Below, piece by piece: positions 34,759-43,272 of a stretch of DNA of 64,000 nucleotides. The notes below the pieces were generated by a model that was given only the letters and a program-made list of their open reading frames with translations, was not told the origin of the DNA and did no database searches. The position numbers and the translations under genes are program-made. This stretch comes from GCA-2770975 sp050248915 (lineage in GTDB: Bacteria > Cyanobacteriota > Sericytochromatia > UBA7694). Position 1 is the first letter of the stretch, and every line of letters begins with the position of its first letter. Location of the stretch: the NCBI GenBank assembly GCA_050248915.1, contig JBFWRL010000003.1, forward strand, positions 55,207-119,206, read 5' to 3'.

Positions 34759-34764
34759 ATTATA
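34759..34764 (-). promoter_or_regulatory. Consensus -10 for the lipoprotein-maf unit
   Basis: TATAAT on the minus strand lies 33 bp before ATG 34726. No convincing -35 at 16-18 bp was found, so it may depend on an extended or activated promoter. Confidence 0.45.
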
Positions 34765-34907
34765 TCATGGGCAAAAGACAATCTCGCCAAAAATCAGCAA
34801 AATCTCTTTTTTGCCTCAAATCTTAAGAAACCCTAAGAATTCATTTAGGCATTTTTTAGTTCTCTCAGCTTAGACTGTAAGAAACAAGACATTGTCAGGA
34901 GTGGGTC

Positions 34908-35660
34908 ATGACACAATCACAATTTTTAGAGACGCTCCCCGAAGTCGTGGAGTGCTTACAACAGGAGTTGGCCGGAGAAATGATGGCAATTTATGGTCGG
35001 CTGAACGGCCCAGCTGAATATCTGGTCATCCTCTTTGATACAGATTTAACTCATTTAGAACATTTGCGGGCCCTGTACCAGCGGCTCAAACCCCTGGGGC
35101 AAATACACCTGATTGCCTATGCGGATTTGCTCAACCAAATCAGCTCACAGTCGATGCACATGGTCAGTTTGGCGTATCATATGCAATTGCTCTGGGGCCA
35201 AGACGTTTTGGCAGATCATGTGATCGGTTTGAGCCACCTGTCTGATTCTTTGGAAAGGGGCTTAAATCAAGAATTGAACCAATTTCGCAGAGACTTTCTG
35301 GAGGCCCCTGTGCCATTGGCTTTGGGACCCATTTTGTTAAATGCCTGGACGCGATTTGAACATCAACTATTGCCAGGCTTGATGTTGATCAGCGGGATTT
35401 TGACCCCGCCACCCCCACTCTGGGAAAATTTGGCACGGGCTTTTTCACTGCCCAATGAAACGGTGTTTCACGACCTCAAACGGCTTTCGCTGACAGTACC
35501 AGTTGAGAATCAACGCCTCTGGCAACTCTGTTTGATCTGGGAAGAAACGCTCAAGACCCTGATCTTCCAAAGTTATAAATTTGCTGGGCATTTGCAAGAC
35601 AAAGAAGTGCTCTTGTCGCAAATTGCCGGTTTGGGCGCTGCGCTCAAGCAAGCGCCTTAA
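34908..35660 (+). CDS. Hypothetical protein, possibly nucleotidyltransferase-like
   Basis: A 250-residue protein with AGGAG upstream of ATG 34908. The N-terminal ~110 residues faintly resemble a minimal nucleotidyltransferase fold: YGRLNGPAEYLVILFDTDL where G-S-x-x-D-x-D is usual, followed by HLIAYADLLNQI and a LLWGQDVL motif. The catalytic Asp pair is not clearly conserved. The remaining ~140 residues are helical. There is no signal peptide. It is convergent with the histidine kinase gene with a 4-bp overlap. A divergent promoter region of ~180 bp separates it from the lipoprotein gene. Function not assigned. Confidence 0.6.
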   Translation: MTQSQFLETLPEVVECLQQELAGEMMAIYGRLNGPAEYLVILFDTDLTHLEHLRALYQRLKPLGQIHLIAYADLLNQISSQSMHMVSLAYHMQLLWGQDVLADHVIGLSHLSDSLERGLNQELNQFRRDFLEAPVPLALGPILLNAWTRFEHQLLPGLMLISGILTPPPPLWENLARAFSLPNETVFHDLKRLSLTVPVENQRLWQLCLIWEETLKTLIFQSYKFAGHLQDKEVLLSQIAGLGAALKQAP

Positions 35661-37081
35661 GTTGCTTTGGCCAGAGGAAGAATGACGCGAAAACAAGAGC
35701 CTTGTTTGACCTGACTCTCCACTTCAATTTGGCCACCGTGCCAGGTTAAGACATCTTTGACAATGGGCAAACCCAGACCTGTTCCTCCTTGGCTGCGGTT
35801 GCGATCAGATTCCAGGCGATAAAAGCGTTCAAAAATAAAAGGCAGGTTTTCAGCCGGTATGCCTTGGCCTTGGTCTCTGACTTCGACCAGGGCCTGCCCC
35901 TGTCTGAGGGAGATCTGGATGTTAATCGGCATGTCTGCCGGGGTAAAGCGCAGGGCATTGTCGACCAGGTTGATCATCACCCGCTGCAGTGAACTTTTTT
36001 CTCCCAAAATCCAAATCGCTTTTGAGAAAGGGGCAAAGGTTAAATTGGGGTGTAATAATTGCCGTGATTCAAATACGTCTTGTAACAATTGATTCAATTC
36101 CAAAAGCTGGGTTTCGGGGGCCGTTTGCAGGGTGCGGGCCAATAAAAGCAGGTCTTCGACCAAAAACGCCAGCCGTTCAGATTCTTGGCGGATAATGCTC
36201 AGCCCTTCGGCCATTAATTCGGGATGGGAACTGCCCCGCTTTTGCAAGAGTTCGGCATGGCCTTGAATCGCCGTCAGGGGTGAGCGCAATTCGTGTGAGG
36301 CGTCGGCAATAAACCGCTGTTGTTTTTCGAGTAATTGCCCAATTTGGTTGAGCAAGGCGTTAAACGATTGGGCCAATTTGCCAATTTGATCGGTGGGCAT
36401 TTTATCTGTTTGCAATTTGCCCAAGGTGCCCGTGACCACCATTTTTTCTACTTCATCACTGAGGCTTTCTAGGGGTTTGAGCACCTGGCGCGAAAAAAAA
36501 GTGGCCATAAACAGCGATGCAAATAATGTCAGACTTAAACCCACCAACCAAAAGACAAAGAGTTTATTGAGAAAATAGCTGTTCTCAAGCAGCGAAACCG
36601 CCACTTTTAGCTCCCCAATATCTTTTTGATTGATTTTTAAGCGGGCCGACTTGAGTAAAACGGGGATTTTTTTTTGCGGGCTTAAAACCAGATCGGTGAT
36701 CATCTGCGCCGAAGTCACAGAGGGCAGGGTTGAGCCCTTTAAATTACTGGAGGCAATCACCAATTCCCGTTGGGGATCGCGAATCTCAAAAAAGAAACCA
36801 CTTTCGATCTCCAGGCCCTCTTTGCTGATCAAATAAGCGGTTAGATTGTCCAGCAGTTTTTTGAGCTTGGCCGGTTCATGTAAGTCGACGGCCAAAGTTG
36901 GGTTTTCTCGGTAGAGGTAATCCATAAAATTTTGCACGCGGTAGACCACTTCATTGCCTTCGCGCTCGGCCAAATCGAAAAAATGCTGTCGCATGGCCAG
37001 GCCAATCAAGAGACTGGGAATCACCAAGATCAGGACTGCCAAGAGATTAAAAAAGAGCAGCAGCCGCTTGCGCAGGGTCAT
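35657..37081 (-). CDS. Sensor histidine kinase (HAMP-HisKA-HATPase)
   Basis: A 474-residue membrane sensor. Transmembrane segments lie near residues 9-30 and 172-195 and bracket a ~140-residue extracytoplasmic domain. A HAMP linker follows. The phospho-acceptor is His263 in SHELRSP, the N box is NLVDNALRF, and the ATP lid has DQGQGIP and GGTGLGL. It overlaps the response-regulator gene by ATGA and is the last gene of the upp-regulator-kinase unit. The input signal is unknown. Its stop overlaps the convergent gene by 4 bp. Confidence 0.93.
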   Translation of the reverse strand: MTLRKRLLLFFNLLAVLILVIPSLLIGLAMRQHFFDLAEREGNEVVYRVQNFMDYLYRENPTLAVDLHEPAKLKKLLDNLTAYLISKEGLEIESGFFFEIRDPQRELVIASSNLKGSTLPSVTSAQMITDLVLSPQKKIPVLLKSARLKINQKDIGELKVAVSLLENSYFLNKLFVFWLVGLSLTLFASLFMATFFSRQVLKPLESLSDEVEKMVVTGTLGKLQTDKMPTDQIGKLAQSFNALLNQIGQLLEKQQRFIADASHELRSPLTAIQGHAELLQKRGSSHPELMAEGLSIIRQESERLAFLVEDLLLLARTLQTAPETQLLELNQLLQDVFESRQLLHPNLTFAPFSKAIWILGEKSSLQRVMINLVDNALRFTPADMPINIQISLRQGQALVEVRDQGQGIPAENLPFIFERFYRLESDRNRSQGGTGLGLPIVKDVLTWHGGQIEVESQVKQGSCFRVILPLAKAT

Positions 37082-37764
37082 GTCGGCTCTTTGAGCATAT
37101 AGCCAATGCTGCGCACGGTTTGAATCAGACGCGGCTGCCCCGATTGCTCCATTTTCTCCCTCAGGGCATGGATATACACATCCAAAACACTGTCTTGGAC
37201 CCCGTTTCCCCAGCCCCAGACAGCGCTCAAAATCTGTGAACGGCTCAGGGCCTTGCGGGGATTTTGGAGAAAGTACTGCAATAACTCAAACTCGCGCGGA
37301 GAGAGATGTAAAGCCTGATCTGAGACAAAGACCTCGCGGCTGATCAGCGACATGCGCAGGTATTCAAAACACAATTCATCACTTGGTTTGTGCTGTTTTA
37401 AACGCAATTGCAAGCGAATGCGGGCCAACAACTCTTCGAGGTGAAACGGTTTGGTGAGATAGTCATTGGCCCCAGAATCCAACCCTTCTACCCGCTCTTT
37501 GACCTCTGTCCGGGCCGTGAGCATGATGATCGGAATCTGGGAATCTTTGCGCAAACGGCGACAGATTTCCAGGCCATCCATCCCCGGCAACATGCGATCG
37601 AGAATGATCAAATCAAAACGCTGTTCTCGGGCCAATGAGAGGCCATCCATGCCATTGTCGGCACTCTGAACCTCGTAGCCTTCACATTTTAATTCCAGCT
37701 CCACAAAGCGCCGAATTTGTGCCTCATCTTCGATCAGAAGAAGTTTGGCCTGGGGGTCCGCCAT
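37078..37764 (-). CDS. OmpR-family response regulator
   Basis: A 228-residue two-component regulator. The receiver domain (~1-120) has the acidic pair E12/D13, phospho-acceptor Asp56 in LIILDRML and the Lys in LTKPF. The winged-helix DNA-binding domain (~130-225) has LSPREFELLQYF and the recognition segment with VHIHALREKM-like spacing. Its start overlaps the upp stop as TGATG, and its end overlaps the histidine kinase by ATGA, so the three genes are tightly coupled. It probably acts as the cognate partner of the adjacent kinase. Confidence 0.93.
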   Translation of the reverse strand: MADPQAKLLLIEDEAQIRRFVELELKCEGYEVQSADNGMDGLSLAREQRFDLIILDRMLPGMDGLEICRRLRKDSQIPIIMLTARTEVKERVEGLDSGANDYLTKPFHLEELLARIRLQLRLKQHKPSDELCFEYLRMSLISREVFVSDQALHLSPREFELLQYFLQNPRKALSRSQILSAVWGWGNGVQDSVLDVYIHALREKMEQSGQPRLIQTVRSIGYMLKEPT

Positions 37765-38399
37765 CAGGTATTAAAAGCCCTGTCCCCTGCATCTCCCAAA
37801 CCTGGCAAAATATAGCCAATTTCGTTGAGTCCCTGGTCGACGGAGGTGGTGTGGATCTGGATATCGGGATGGGCTTCGGCCAAACGTTCGATGCCCTCAG
37901 GAGCTGCAATCAAACAGCAAAAGTGAATTTGAGCTACTTTGCGGCGCTTGAGAATATCCACGGCAGCAATGGCCGATCCCCCTGTGGCCAACATTGGATC
38001 GAGAATAAAGGCGATGGTGTCTGCCGCCAGTTCTTCGGGGATTTTGACGTAGTATTCAACCGGCAAAAGGGTCTCTTCGTTACGGTAGAGGCCAATATGA
38101 CGCACCTGGGCAAAGGGAAAGACCTCAAAAGCGCCATCGATCATACACAGGCCCGCGCGCAAAATCGGGGCAATGACAATATGTCCACATTTGATGCGTA
38201 CACCCTGGCCCGTGCCCATCGGGGTTTGAACTTCTTGGGGTGACAATTCCAGGCCACTGGAGGCCTCATACACAATATACCGGGCCAGATTTTTAATCAT
38301 GGCCCGGAAAATGGGGGAAGGGGTGGATTTGTCCCTGAGCAGGGTGAGGTCCCGCTGAATCAGGGGATGGTTATAGACGTGTAGGTTTTCTGGGAACAT
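37764..38399 (-). CDS. upp: Uracil phosphoribosyltransferase
   Basis: A 211-residue pyrimidine-salvage enzyme that makes UMP from uracil and PRPP. It shows HPLIQRDLTLLRD near the start, ILRAGLCMIDG, the PRPP-binding loop ILDPMLATGGSAIAA, and a C-terminal GYILPGLGDAGDR, as in typical Upp. The start at ATG 38399 follows AGGT. It is coupled at its 3' end to a response regulator (TGATG), an unusual pairing that may tie the two-component system to the same transcript by chance or by nucleotide-related regulation. Confidence 0.95.
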   Translation of the reverse strand: MFPENLHVYNHPLIQRDLTLLRDKSTPSPIFRAMIKNLARYIVYEASSGLELSPQEVQTPMGTGQGVRIKCGHIVIAPILRAGLCMIDGAFEVFPFAQVRHIGLYRNEETLLPVEYYVKIPEELAADTIAFILDPMLATGGSAIAAVDILKRRKVAQIHFCCLIAAPEGIERLAEAHPDIQIHTTSVDQGLNEIGYILPGLGDAGDRAFNT

Positions 38400-38486
38400 G
38401 AATTTTACCTGATTTAACTGAAAATTTCATACCCATTTTGACACAGTTGAACCTGACTCAACAAGCCAAAGACCATCAAGCCCGCA

Positions 38487-39134
38487 TTAAGCCTGTTTTT
38501 TCTTGTTGATTTTGGCCAGGTAAGCTTTGACCGTGTTCAGCTTCACACCCATTTTTTCGGCCATGGCCTCCAGGGGCAGGCCCTGAGCCTGAAAGGTTGC
38601 GACTTCTTGTTCGCGGGCAGTTAAGGCTGTTGCTGAATTTTTTGCCGCAGGTTTTGCAACAGCTTTGGCTGGTGTTTTGGCTGGCGTTTTGGCAGAGACA
38701 CGGGGGCCAGCCTTGCGCCCCGGTTTGGGAGGAGCGAGAGTAAGAGATCCCCCTTTGCCAAGGTTTGCGGGGGGTACCAAATTTTGAACGGTGCGGGTCA
38801 ATTCAGTGACGCCAGCATCTTTATTGAGCAGGGCCTGAAAGAGACCACTTGCACGCAGGGAATCAGCTTCTGCCTGGTGATGGGTTAAAACCAACCAGGC
38901 AGCCTGGCTTTGGCCCTGCAATTGGGGCAATTCGGTGAGATTGAGCAAAGATTGGTCAACCACCACCACATCGGTGGCGTGGCTTTGCAGATGCTGGGCC
39001 AATTCTGACCAAGAGCCCAGCAATTCAGTCACATGAATGCCTTCGGTGGTACGTAAACAGGCTTTGAGAGCCGAACGCATGATCGGTTGAGGGTCTGCAA
39101 CACAGACCCGTATGGGTTTAAGTAGGGTTTGCAT
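38487..39134 (-). CDS. LuxR/NarL-type response-regulator-like protein
   Basis: A 215-residue protein. The N-terminal ~120 residues form a receiver-like domain with Asp14 and a candidate phospho-acceptor Asp60 in VVVVDQSL; the usual Lys switch is less clear. A Lys/Ala/Pro-rich linker (~135-165) with KTPAKTPAKAV repeats follows. It leads to a C-terminal LuxR helix-turn-helix with LTAREQEVA and KLNTVKAYLAKI. The linker is basic and resembles histone-like DNA-binding tails. There is no adjacent histidine kinase, so it may be an orphan regulator. The ribosome-binding site at ATG 39134 is weak. Confidence 0.8.
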   Translation of the reverse strand: MQTLLKPIRVCVADPQPIMRSALKACLRTTEGIHVTELLGSWSELAQHLQSHATDVVVVDQSLLNLTELPQLQGQSQAAWLVLTHHQAEADSLRASGLFQALLNKDAGVTELTRTVQNLVPPANLGKGGSLTLAPPKPGRKAGPRVSAKTPAKTPAKAVAKPAAKNSATALTAREQEVATFQAQGLPLEAMAEKMGVKLNTVKAYLAKINKKKQA

Positions 39135-39186
39135 AGAGGTATTTTAGCGGGACTGACTCAGACTGGGAAGCTGAAAAAAGTCCAAC

Positions 39187-39654
39187 TTACATCTGTTCCA
39201 GCTTTTTCACCGTAAAATAACAATTCAGTTTTTCTTTGCTGGTGGGGTCATGCCAGGCCCGGGCGCGGGCAGTAATGGTAACAGGTTTGGAAAAATTGAT
39301 CAACGCACCCGCATGGTCATGAATTTTAAGATCACTGGGTTTATAGCCCCTTTCAATTTTTTCCACTGAATTGGCCCCATTGCCAACCGCGATATCGACT
39401 TTCAGGGCATTTTTGTCGCCGATTTTAGCCAAAAGCTGAAAGCCACATTCCACAGTGCTGTTGTCACGGGTATTGGAGCAGAATAAGCTGCCCCCATCGG
39501 TGAGATATCCCGAAGTTTGAATCAACTTTTGGTCGTTGGCTTCACTGCAGGCCTGAGCGTATTCAACCGGGGTCGGCTTTTCACAGCTCACCAAGGTTAC
39601 AAACACAGCAGCAAAGAGGGCCAAGGTGATCAGACGGGGAGTTTGAACAGGCAT
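39187..39654 (-). CDS. Small lipoprotein
   Basis: A 155-residue protein with a signal peptide ending at lipobox TLVSC. The mature domain contains four cysteines besides the lipidated one (QACSE, LFCSN, VECGF and NCYFT), possibly forming disulfides, and has a beta-rich feel. It is preceded by AAAAGGA at a suitable distance. It lies 52 bp downstream of nothing co-directional except the regulator gene at 39134, and the tRNA gene lies beyond. No function recognised. Confidence 0.7.
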   Translation of the reverse strand: MPVQTPRLITLALFAAVFVTLVSCEKPTPVEYAQACSEANDQKLIQTSGYLTDGGSLFCSNTRDNSTVECGFQLLAKIGDKNALKVDIAVGNGANSVEKIERGYKPSDLKIHDHAGALINFSKPVTITARARAWHDPTSKEKLNCYFTVKKLEQM

Positions 39655-39792
39655 AACAGATATCCTTTTATTTCTTCAGGTTGGCTGAATTTTACCTAGT
39701 ATTGCGCTGGGTTCCTATGGCCGGGCTCACATCTGTGGTGTGTTCTGTGTTACTGTCAGGTATTGATATGTCTTCGCTGACCATATTTGTGT

Positions 39793-39798
39793 TACAAT
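39793..39798 (+). promoter_or_regulatory. Candidate -10 of the tRNA-Gly gene
   Basis: TACAAT lies 66 bp before the tRNA 5' end. A convincing -35 is not visible at 16-18 bp, so this is a tentative assignment. Confidence 0.35.
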
Positions 39799-39863
39799 GT
39801 CTTGGTATTTTTAGCTCAGATGCGCTTAAAGTTGATCGGCAAGCGTAAAGCAATCACCGACAT

Positions 39864-39936
<73 letters not shown>

Positions 39937-39942
39937 TCTTTA

Positions 39943-39979
39943 AAAACAAAACCCAGCCTTTTTGGTTGGGTTTTGTTTT
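39943..39979 (+). terminator. Intrinsic terminator after the tRNA gene
   Basis: The arms at 39943-39958 and 39964-39979 pair over 16 positions (one G-U) around a five-T loop, and the 3' arm ends in a T-rich stretch. The A-rich left arm also makes it potentially bidirectional. It is the only convincing intrinsic terminator I found in the window. Confidence 0.8.
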
Positions 39980-40021
39980 AGACCGACCCAAACAAGAACC
40001 TTCAATGAGTGAGAATCATCC

Positions 40022-41134
40022 ATGAAAAGCATTGCCGCTGTTGCCTTTGAAGCCGGAAAACCACTTGAAATTGTCGAAGTTGATCTGGGGGCTCCCCAAG
40101 CGGGAGAAGTGCTGGTGCGGATTGTTGCCAGCGGTGTCTGTCACACCGACGCATATACCCTTTCCGGAGACGATCCCGAGGGCCTTTTCCCTGTGATATT
40201 GGGCCACGAAGGGGGCGGCGTGGTCGAAGCGGTGGGGCCGGGTGTGACTTCTCTGCAACCCGGTGATCACGTCATTCCCCTGTATACCCCTGAGTGTGGA
40301 CAATGTAAATTCTGCACCTCGGGCAAAACCAATCTCTGCCAAGCCATCCGCAATACCCAAGGCAAGGGATTGATGCCCGACGGCACTTCGCGTTTTTCTT
40401 ACCAAGGCCGCATGATTCACCATTATATGGGCACATCGACTTTTTCCAAATACACGGTTTTGCCCGAAATTGCCTTGGCCAAGATCAACCCAGCTGCCCC
40501 GCTCGACAAGGTCTGTCTGCTGGGTTGTGGTGTGACCACAGGGATCGGAGCCGTTTTAAACACCGCCAAAGTCACCCCTGGTTCAAGTGTGGCGATCTTT
40601 GGCCTCGGGGGCATTGGTCTGAGTGCCATTCAAGGGGCGGTGATGGCCAAAGCGGGCCGCATTATTGCCATCGATGTCAACCCAGATAAATTTGAATTTG
40701 CCAAACAGCTCGGTGCCACCGATTGCATCAACCCCAAAGATTACAGCACCCCGATTCAAGAGGTGATTGTGGAATTGACCGATGGCGGCGTGGATTATTC
40801 CTTTGAATGTATTGGCAATGTGCAGATCATGCGCGCAGCCTTGGAATGCTGCCACAAAGGCTGGGGCGAATCCACCATCATTGGCGTGGCCGGTGCCGGA
40901 CAAGAAATTGCGACCCGGCCCTTTCAATTGGTCACGGGCCGGGTCTGGCGCGGCAGTGCCTTCGGTGGGGTCAAAGGCCGCAGCCAATTGCCAGGCTACG
41001 TCGAAAAATACCTCGCCGGGGAAATCAAAGTCGATGAAATGATCACCTACAATTTGCCTTTGAGCGAGATCAACCAGGCCTTTGATTTAATGCACCAGGG
41101 CAAAGCCATTCGCTCGGTGGTGCACCATGACTGA
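40022..41134 (+). CDS. frmA: S-(hydroxymethyl)glutathione dehydrogenase (class III alcohol dehydrogenase)
   Basis: A 370-residue zinc enzyme, full length. The catalytic-zinc Cys is in GVCHTDAYTL and its partner His is in LGHEGGG. The structural-zinc cysteines are CGQCKFC and NLC, a third catalytic-zinc Cys is in LLGCGVTTG, and the NAD fold is FGLGGIG. Together these fit class III ADH, which oxidises the glutathione-formaldehyde adduct S-hydroxymethylglutathione to S-formylglutathione. It overlaps the next gene (esterase) by 8 bp, giving a complete two-step pathway. Reliance on glutathione is implied by the family but not proved here. Confidence 0.95.
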   Translation: MKSIAAVAFEAGKPLEIVEVDLGAPQAGEVLVRIVASGVCHTDAYTLSGDDPEGLFPVILGHEGGGVVEAVGPGVTSLQPGDHVIPLYTPECGQCKFCTSGKTNLCQAIRNTQGKGLMPDGTSRFSYQGRMIHHYMGTSTFSKYTVLPEIALAKINPAAPLDKVCLLGCGVTTGIGAVLNTAKVTPGSSVAIFGLGGIGLSAIQGAVMAKAGRIIAIDVNPDKFEFAKQLGATDCINPKDYSTPIQEVIVELTDGGVDYSFECIGNVQIMRAALECCHKGWGESTIIGVAGAGQEIATRPFQLVTGRVWRGSAFGGVKGRSQLPGYVEKYLAGEIKVDEMITYNLPLSEINQAFDLMHQGKAIRSVVHHD

Positions 41135-41987
41135 ATATCCCGTCAGTGGTGATCTGGCCCGTTTAAGCCGCGCCAAGGCCTTTGGAGGCTGGCAAGAGAC
41201 CTGGGTACACAGTGCCAGAAGCACAGAAACCGCCATGAAATTTGGTATTTATTTACCCCCCCAGGCTGACGACAAACCCTGCCCCGTGCTCTATTGGCTC
41301 TCGGGCCTGACCTGCACGGAAGAGAATTTTATTGTCAAAGCCGGAGCCCAGCGCTACGCCGCTGAATTTGGTTTGATTCTCGTCAGCCCCGACACCAGCC
41401 CGCGGGGGGCAAATCTGCCCGGTGAAGACGAGAGCTGGGATTTTGGCACAGGGGCAGGGTTTTACCTCAATGCCACCCAAGCGCCGTGGGATCGCCATTA
41501 CCACATGTACGACTATGTACTCAACGAATTGCCCACCTTGATTCAGTCAGAATTTTTGACCACCGACAGAGCGGCCATTGCAGGGCACTCCATGGGCGGC
41601 CATGGCGCACTGGTGTTGGCCTTGCGCAATCCCGAACGCTATACCTCGGTCTCGGCTTTTGCGCCGATTGCCGCCCCCACACAATGCCCTTGGGGCCAGA
41701 AGGCCTTTGGCAATTACCTCGGTGAGGATCAAAGCACCTGGGAAGCCTACGACGCCCATTTGTTGATCCAGAAAGCCCAAATCCATGTGCCGATGCGCAT
41801 CGACCAAGGCAGTGCCGACAATTTTCTCAAAGAACAGCTCAAACCCGAGCTTTTGCTTGAAGCCGCTCAAGCTGTGGATTACAAGCTGGAGTATCAAACC
41901 CGCGCGGGATATGACCACAGCTATTTCTTTATCAGCAGCTTTATTGGCGAGCACTTGGCCTGGCACGCAGACTATCTCAAGGGTTAA
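41127..41987 (+). CDS. fghA: S-formylglutathione hydrolase
   Basis: A 286-residue alpha/beta hydrolase of the esterase D type. Typical landmarks are PVLYWLSGLTCTEENF, the nucleophile elbow GHSMGGHGAL, Asp in QGSADNFL and His in YDHSYFF. It splits S-formylglutathione into formate and glutathione, completing the formaldehyde detoxification begun by the upstream dehydrogenase, with which it overlaps by 8 bp (ATG 41127, upstream stop at 41134). It acts in the cytoplasm. No promoter is seen inside the dehydrogenase gene, so it depends on the shared transcript. Confidence 0.95.
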   Translation: MTEYPVSGDLARLSRAKAFGGWQETWVHSARSTETAMKFGIYLPPQADDKPCPVLYWLSGLTCTEENFIVKAGAQRYAAEFGLILVSPDTSPRGANLPGEDESWDFGTGAGFYLNATQAPWDRHYHMYDYVLNELPTLIQSEFLTTDRAAIAGHSMGGHGALVLALRNPERYTSVSAFAPIAAPTQCPWGQKAFGNYLGEDQSTWEAYDAHLLIQKAQIHVPMRIDQGSADNFLKEQLKPELLLEAAQAVDYKLEYQTRAGYDHSYFFISSFIGEHLAWHADYLKG

Positions 41988-42080
41988 ATCATTGGATAGA
42001 CGGGACAGACAAAAAAAATGGGCTGAAATAGATTCCCTTCCTGCGATCTGCAATGACAAGACCCGTTATGTCCAGGCCGG

Positions 42081-43148
42081 TTATTGGGTTGGCGAAGATT
42101 GAAACGTTGAACTGCTTTCCAGTTTTGGCCTATCCATCAAACTGGCGAGCCAAAAGGCCTGCAGGTCCTTTTCAAAAACCTCTGGCTGGCCATTCCAAAT
42201 GGCAGAGTGTTCACCATAGGGGTAGCGCTTGTAGCGCCGGGGCGTCTGGGTGGGGATTTGGCGAAAGACCTTCTCCACCATCCAAACCGGCACCATATAG
42301 TCTTTTTCGGAGACCATGACCAAGGCTGGAATAGTGAGCTGCTGCACCCGCTTTGCGGGCGCACAGGCGGCATAATCCACACCCACCCGCAGGCCCGTGA
42401 GTCTCACAACCAGATCGGTGTGAAAGTCGGGAATGCCCATTTTTTGGGCGTAGACCCCCACAATATCCCGCAGCGAAGACTGGGGGTTTTCGAGCACCAC
42501 CCCGCGCACCTGGGAGCGAAAAGCTTGCAATGCCGGAGCCGCATTGGCCACGGTCATGGCCCCCATGGAGGTGCCATAGATCAAAACCGGGCGTCTGGGG
42601 TCTTGTTGCTGAAGAACCCTGAGCACCGCCAGCAAATCTTCAGCTTCGCGGCAGCCATAACTGGCCCCTTGGCCATTATCATCGGATTGGCCGTGGTTGC
42701 TCAGTTCCATGATAATTAACTCAAACCCCAAACGCTGGGCAATGGGATAAAATTTGAGCCCTGTGACCGCATTGGCGGCAATGCCATGCACAAAGAGCAG
42801 AATCGGCGCTTTGGCCTCTTTTTTTGCTGTGGGATACCGCAAAAAGTGAATTTTTTGGCCCCGCTGATTGCTGGCAAAATAACTTTGGGCCGGGTATTTT
42901 AAAGCCTCCTGACAGCTGTCTTCAAGCGGTTGAAAGGGGTCTTTGGATTGGGGGCGCAAATCGCCAAAGATAAACTTCTTGCGCCAGCGCAGGCATTGAC
43001 TGGATTTGAGCTTGTTCCACGAGGCCGGGGTCTCGCGGAAATAGGTCACCGCTTCGACGTGTACTTTGAGCAAATACAAATAGCCCAAAGAGAGGGCAAA
43101 GGCCGGCAGGAACAGCCAGATGGGACGAAATTTGCGTGTGAATGGCAT
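42081..43148 (-). CDS. Membrane-anchored alpha/beta hydrolase
   Basis: A 355-residue protein. An N-terminal hydrophobic segment (~10-27) after basic residues suggests a signal anchor. The hydrolase part has FVHGIAANA (oxyanion region), elbow GTSMGAM, Asp in SEKDYMVP and His in GEHSAIW, so the Ser-Asp-His triad is complete. Family members are lysophospholipase- or esterase-like. The start is ATG 43148. A C-rich tract able to form a quadruplex on the minus strand lies 57-83 bp upstream. The substrate is unknown. Confidence 0.78.
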   Translation of the reverse strand: MPFTRKFRPIWLFLPAFALSLGYLYLLKVHVEAVTYFRETPASWNKLKSSQCLRWRKKFIFGDLRPQSKDPFQPLEDSCQEALKYPAQSYFASNQRGQKIHFLRYPTAKKEAKAPILLFVHGIAANAVTGLKFYPIAQRLGFELIIMELSNHGQSDDNGQGASYGCREAEDLLAVLRVLQQQDPRRPVLIYGTSMGAMTVANAAPALQAFRSQVRGVVLENPQSSLRDIVGVYAQKMGIPDFHTDLVVRLTGLRVGVDYAACAPAKRVQQLTIPALVMVSEKDYMVPVWMVEKVFRQIPTQTPRRYKRYPYGEHSAIWNGQPEVFEKDLQAFWLASLMDRPKLESSSTFQSSPTQ

Positions 43149-43204
43149 GTAAAGATTATACCTCGCTTTTCTGCCTAACCTTCTTACTCGCCCATAACCG
43201 AAAA

Positions 43205-43231
43205 CCCAACCCCTAAACCCGAACCCTTCCC
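43205..43231 (-). other. Potential G-quadruplex tract between divergent genes
   Basis: On the minus strand there are five runs of at least three G separated by 2-4 nt: complements of CCC at 43205, CCCC at 43210, CCC at 43218, 43224 and 43229. It lies between the hydrolase gene at 43148 and the YgfZ fusion gene at 43273. Confidence 0.55.
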
Positions 43232-43272
43232 TTACTCCATGTTAAGATAAGAAAAAAAGACAGGGTATTTCT

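Noticed and set aside
43201..43231. C-rich tract as a telomere or chromosome end
   Set aside because: It is only about 27 bp long, is bordered by ordinary genes, and lies in an intergenic region.
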